Under the pieces are notes generated by a model. That model saw only the letters and a program-made list of their open reading frames with translations, had not been told where the DNA came from and did no database searches. Shown here in pieces: positions 38,861 through 41,830 of a stretch of DNA of 41,830 bases (positions are counted from its first letter, which is position 1; every line of letters starts with the position of its first letter). A program made the translations under genes and the position numbers. The DNA lies in contig CAKOIM010000010.1 of assembly GCA_934086815.1 (NCBI GenBank), forward strand, positions 1 to 41,830, given 5' to 3'. This DNA is from an uncultured Bacilli bacterium (lineage in GTDB: Bacteria > Bacillota_I > Bacilli_A > RF39 > UBA660).

Positions 38861-40675
38861 ATGTGTGGGATAGTTGGTTTAGTTAAAAAGGGAGTAAATG
38901 AAGAAATGGTTAAAAAGATGAGTGATAGAATTGCTCATCGTGGACCAGATGGAGAAGGAGTTTACATTTATAATAATGTTGGTTTTGGTCATAGAAGACT
39001 TTCAATAGTGGATTTATCTTTAGGTAATCAGCCCATGTATAATGAAGATGGTAAGGTAGTAACTGTTTTTAACGGGGAGATTTATAATTACCAAGAATTA
39101 AAAGAAGAATTGTTATCTTTAGGTCATACGTTTAAAACTAATTGTGATACGGAAGTACTAGTACATGGTTATGAAGAGTGGAAGAGTGATTTACCAAAAT
39201 ATTTAAGAGGTATGTTTGCTTTTGCTATTCATGATCAAAATACAAATGAAGTATTTTTAGCCCGGGATAATTTTGGAATTAAACCACTTTATTATGCTAA
39301 ATTTAATGATACTTTTATGTTTTCATCAGAAATAAAAGCATTTTTGGATTTAGAGGATTTTCATAAAGAATTTAATGATAGAATTTTAGAGTCATACTTA
39401 GAATTTAGTTTTGTACCTACGAATGAAACATTTTTTAAAGGCGTGTATAGATTAGATGCTGGGTGTAGCTTAACATATAAAGATGAAGAAATAATTATTA
39501 ATAAATACTTTAAATTAGACTTTAAAGAAAAGAATATGAGTTTTGATGAGGCCGTAAAAAATATTAGTGAAGTAATGAAGGTTTCAGTAAATAAACATTT
39601 GATAGCTGATGTTGAAGTAGGTTCGTTTTTATCAAGTGGTGTAGATTCATCTTATTTAGTATCTTTAGCAAAACCAGATAAAACATTTACTGTTGGTTAT
39701 GATATAGAAAAATATGATGAAATAAAATATGCTAAAGATTTAGCTGATAAATTAAATATTGAAAATAAATCGAAAGTAATAAAAAAAGAAGAATATTTGC
39801 GTGAAATACCTAATATTATGTATCATTTAGATGAACCAACTAGTGATCCGGCGGCGATATCTTTATATTTTGTTGCAAAACTTGCAAGTCAAGATGTAAA
39901 AGTAGTTTTATCTGGAGAAGGAGCAGATGAATTTTTTGGAGGATATAACTATTACCGAGAAGAAGTAGATTATAAATTTTATAATAAAATACCTTTTTTT
40001 ATAAGACATTTAATTGCTAAATTTGCTGGTATATTCCCAGAAGGTAGAGGTCTAAATTTTTTGGTTCGAAGAGGGGAAAAATTAGAAAATAGTTATATTG
40101 GCGTTAATAGAAATTTTAGTTATAAAATGGCACAGAAAATATTAAATAAAAAATATGATTTAAAAGCTATTGATGTTACTAAAGATATTTATAAAGAATT
40201 TGAAGGATATAGTAATATAAATAAGATGCAAGCAATAGATATAAATTTTTGGTTAATGAAAGATATATTACTTAAAGCTGATAAAATGACTATGGCATCA
40301 TCTATCGAAGGAAGAGTCCCTTTTATTGATAAAGAAGTATTTAAAGTAGCATCGAGTTTACCATTTGATTATAAAGTAACTAAAGAAAATACTAAGGTGG
40401 CTTTAAGAGAAGCTGCAAGAGAAGTTATTCCTAATGAATCTTATAAAAAGAAAAAATTAGGTTTTCCAGTTCCTATTAGGGAATGGATGAAAGATAGTGA
40501 TGTAGAAAAAAATATAAGAGAAGTATTTAATAGTGATACATCAAAAAAGTATTTTAATAATAAAGAAATTAATAAATTATTAGATGAACATGTAAATAAT
40601 AAAAAAGATAATTACCGAAAAGTATGGACTATTTATTCATTCTTAGTTTGGTATAAAGTATTTTTTGAAAATTAA
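38861..40675 (+). CDS. asnB: Asparagine synthase (glutamine-hydrolysing)
   Basis: 604 residues from the ATG at 38861, so Cys2 (MCGIVGLV) is freed as glutaminase nucleophile; the in-frame GTG at 38852 lies in the GGTGA ribosome site. Class II glutaminase domain: RIAHRGPDGEGVY, FGHRRLSIVDLS, FNGEIYNYQEL. Synthetase domain: SFLSSGVDSSYLV (PP loop), LSGEGADEFFGGYNYY, and EGRVPFIDKEV. It makes asparagine from aspartate with ATP and glutamine. Related AsnB-type enzymes also amidate cell-wall components in Bacilli; the coupling with an envelope sulfatase makes such a role possible, but the sequence alone does not decide it. Confidence 0.93.
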   Translation: MCGIVGLVKKGVNEEMVKKMSDRIAHRGPDGEGVYIYNNVGFGHRRLSIVDLSLGNQPMYNEDGKVVTVFNGEIYNYQELKEELLSLGHTFKTNCDTEVLVHGYEEWKSDLPKYLRGMFAFAIHDQNTNEVFLARDNFGIKPLYYAKFNDTFMFSSEIKAFLDLEDFHKEFNDRILESYLEFSFVPTNETFFKGVYRLDAGCSLTYKDEEIIINKYFKLDFKEKNMSFDEAVKNISEVMKVSVNKHLIADVEVGSFLSSGVDSSYLVSLAKPDKTFTVGYDIEKYDEIKYAKDLADKLNIENKSKVIKKEEYLREIPNIMYHLDEPTSDPAAISLYFVAKLASQDVKVVLSGEGADEFFGGYNYYREEVDYKFYNKIPFFIRHLIAKFAGIFPEGRGLNFLVRRGEKLENSYIGVNRNFSYKMAQKILNKKYDLKAIDVTKDIYKEFEGYSNINKMQAIDINFWLMKDILLKADKMTMASSIEGRVPFIDKEVFKVASSLPFDYKVTKENTKVALREAAREVIPNESYKKKKLGFPVPIREWMKDSDVEKNIREVFNSDTSKKYFNNKEINKLLDEHVNNKKDNYRKVWTIYSFLVWYKVFFEN

Positions 40676-40684
40676 GGAGTAGTT

Positions 40685-41749
40685 ATGGAATATGTTATTA
40701 TAGGGTTATTATGTGTTGTTATTGTCCTTTTGTTAGTATTAGTGTTTAGAAAAAATAATAATATAGAAATGACAGAAAGATTAGGACATTTTGAGGCTAA
40801 TATTAATAAAGAAATTGGGGAATTTAAATTTGGTTTTTCTAAAGTATTAACACAAGATTTTGAACTTTTAGCAGAAAAACTTGAAAAAAAATTAACAACG
40901 ATTAATGATAAAGTTAATGAAAGATTAGATCAAAATTTTGAAAAGAGTAATAAGACATTTATGAATGTTTTAGAACGTCTTAATAAAATAGATGAAGCAC
41001 AAAAGAAAATTGATAATTTAAATGGGGAAATAGTTTCTTTACAAAGCGTTTTAACAGATAAGAAAACAAGAGGTACTTTTGGTGAAGTAAATCTTGAGTA
41101 TATTTTAAATAATGCATTTGGAAGTAATAAAAATGGTATATATAAAACGCAAGTTAAATTTGATACTGGGGTTATAGCAGATGCTTTACTTTATGCTCCA
41201 TCTCCGCTTGGGGTAATAGCAATTGATTCAAAATTTCCTTTAGAAAATTATCAAAGAATGACAGATAAAACAAAAACTAAAGAAGAAAGAGATATGTGTG
41301 AAAAATTGTTTGTAGCGGATGTAAAAAAACATATTAATGATATAAGTTCTAAGTATATTGTTCCGGGAGTTACGACGGATGAAGCAATTATGTTTTTACC
41401 GGCGGAAGCTTTATTTGCTGAAATAAATGCTTATCATCCGGAATTACTTAACTATGCTTATTCTAAAAAGGTGTGGATTACTGGACCTACGACATTAATT
41501 AGTACATTGTCAATTATAAGTATGATTTTAAAAAATATGGAAAGAGATAAATATGCTAAGGTTATTCATGAAGAATTAGGTAAATTGAGTGTAGAATTTA
41601 ATCGTTATAAAGATAGATGGGATAAATTAGCAAGAAGTGTTAAGACTGTAAATCAAAGTTTAGACGATTTACATATAACTAGCGAAAAAATTACAAAAAG
41701 ATTTGAAAGCATTAATGGAGTAGAGTTTGAAAAAATAGAAACTAAGTAA
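40685..41749 (+). CDS. rmuC: RmuC-family DNA recombination protein
   Basis: 354 residues. N-terminal membrane helix (about 3-22, VIIGLLCVVIVLLLVLVF), then a coiled coil to about residue 125 (LEKKLTTINDKVNERL). The RmuC domain, a PD-(D/E)xK-related fold, starts at KTRGTFGEVNLEYIL and includes VIADALLYAPSPLGVIAIDSKFPLENY and IMFLPAEALFAEI. RmuC limits inversions at short repeats in E. coli; biochemical activity is not settled. Ribosome site AAGGAG, 9 bp after asnB, so same transcript. Length is shorter than E. coli RmuC (about 475), as usual in Bacillota. Confidence 0.9.
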   Translation: MEYVIIGLLCVVIVLLLVLVFRKNNNIEMTERLGHFEANINKEIGEFKFGFSKVLTQDFELLAEKLEKKLTTINDKVNERLDQNFEKSNKTFMNVLERLNKIDEAQKKIDNLNGEIVSLQSVLTDKKTRGTFGEVNLEYILNNAFGSNKNGIYKTQVKFDTGVIADALLYAPSPLGVIAIDSKFPLENYQRMTDKTKTKEERDMCEKLFVADVKKHINDISSKYIVPGVTTDEAIMFLPAEALFAEINAYHPELLNYAYSKKVWITGPTTLISTLSIISMILKNMERDKYAKVIHEELGKLSVEFNRYKDRWDKLARSVKTVNQSLDDLHITSEKITKRFESINGVEFEKIETK

Positions 41750-41755
41750 AAAGAC

Positions 41756-41784
41756 TTGACAAGCATAGTAGAATATCTTATCAT
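41756..41784 (+). promoter_or_regulatory. Strong promoter leading out of the window
   Basis: TTGACA (41756-41761), 17-bp spacer, TATCAT (41779-41784). A transcript would begin near 41791, right at the tandem repeat that follows. Confidence 0.65.
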
Positions 41785-41793
41785 TTTTATAGT

Positions 41794-41830
41794 AGAGGCT
41801 TCGGGATAAGAGGCTTCGGGATAAGAGGCT
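41794..41830 (+). repeat. 15-bp tandem repeat at the window edge
   Basis: Unit AGAGGCTTCGGGATA, copies at 41794-41808 and 41809-41823, plus 7 bp of a third copy before the window stops. It is more GC-rich than its surroundings and starts where the promoter at 41756 would begin transcription. Confidence 0.85.

Noticed and set aside
41794..41830. Start of a CRISPR array
   Set aside because: The 15-bp units follow each other directly without spacers.

Overview
The window is AT-rich, densely packed DNA from a low-GC Bacillota. Most genes lie on the + strand with GGTGA- or AGGAGG-like ribosome sites. The B. subtilis-type neighbourhoods dnaD-nth, ezrA-nifZ-thiI and pcrA-ligA, the glmS ribozyme and an LTA-synthase-type protein all point to class Bacilli. 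TGA is used as a stop (cca ends AAG-TGA, the nucleotidyltransferase ends TGG-TGA), so this is not a UGA=Trp mycoplasma. The small gene set, the paralogous surface proteins and the extra sigma factors suggest an uncultured gut Bacilli lineage of the RF39/Erysipelotrichia kind; that placement is an inference.

Layout. 1-1.7 kb: a small XRE repressor diverging from a surface protein, with an operator of alternating half-sites between them. 1.7-7.5 kb: an MscS channel, then four consecutive sigma-70-family genes, the first and last sharing an N-terminal domain I do not recognise. 7.6-9.9 kb: cca, dnaD and nth. 10.0-12.7 kb: a large Fn3-repeat surface protein whose C-terminal domain is the same as in the 418-1650 protein. 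12.7-14.7 kb (- strand): glmS with its ribozyme leader. 14.7-18.2 kb: HdeD-like protein, ezrA, nifZ-type cysteine desulfurase. 18.2-19.6 kb: a four-unit tandem array of about 360 bp per unit. 19.7-25.7 kb: thiI, two Cys-rich two-TM proteins, ackA, nrnA, recX. 25.7-34.1 kb: pcrA, a nucleotidyltransferase, ligA, a membrane protein, a sensor with a degenerate GGDEF domain, a YihY-family protein. 34.3-41.8 kb: argS, an internally deleted SDR gene, an LTA-synthase-like sulfatase, asnB, rmuC, and a promoter leading into a 15-bp tandem repeat at the window edge.

The most exciting element is the array at 18.2-19.6 kb. Each unit has a TTGNNN-17-TATAAT promoter, a structured leader, a Shine-Dalgarno site and a 22-codon ORF for a very hydrophobic peptide. 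Converging on it is an antisense promoter (TTGCAA-17-TATAAT) driving a predicted RNA of about 80 nt that ends at a hairpin plus U-tract overlapping the ORF's end. The start of the sense transcript is complementary over about 23 bp to a segment downstream of the ORF. This is the architecture of a type I toxin-antitoxin system with a fold-back mRNA (compare hok/Sok and AapA/IsoA), present in four copies and separating nifZ from its usual partner thiI. I do not recognise the peptide as a named family.

The second most notable feature is the cluster of four sigma factors, whose promoter-contact residues in regions 2.4 and 4.2 differ from RpoD and from one another.
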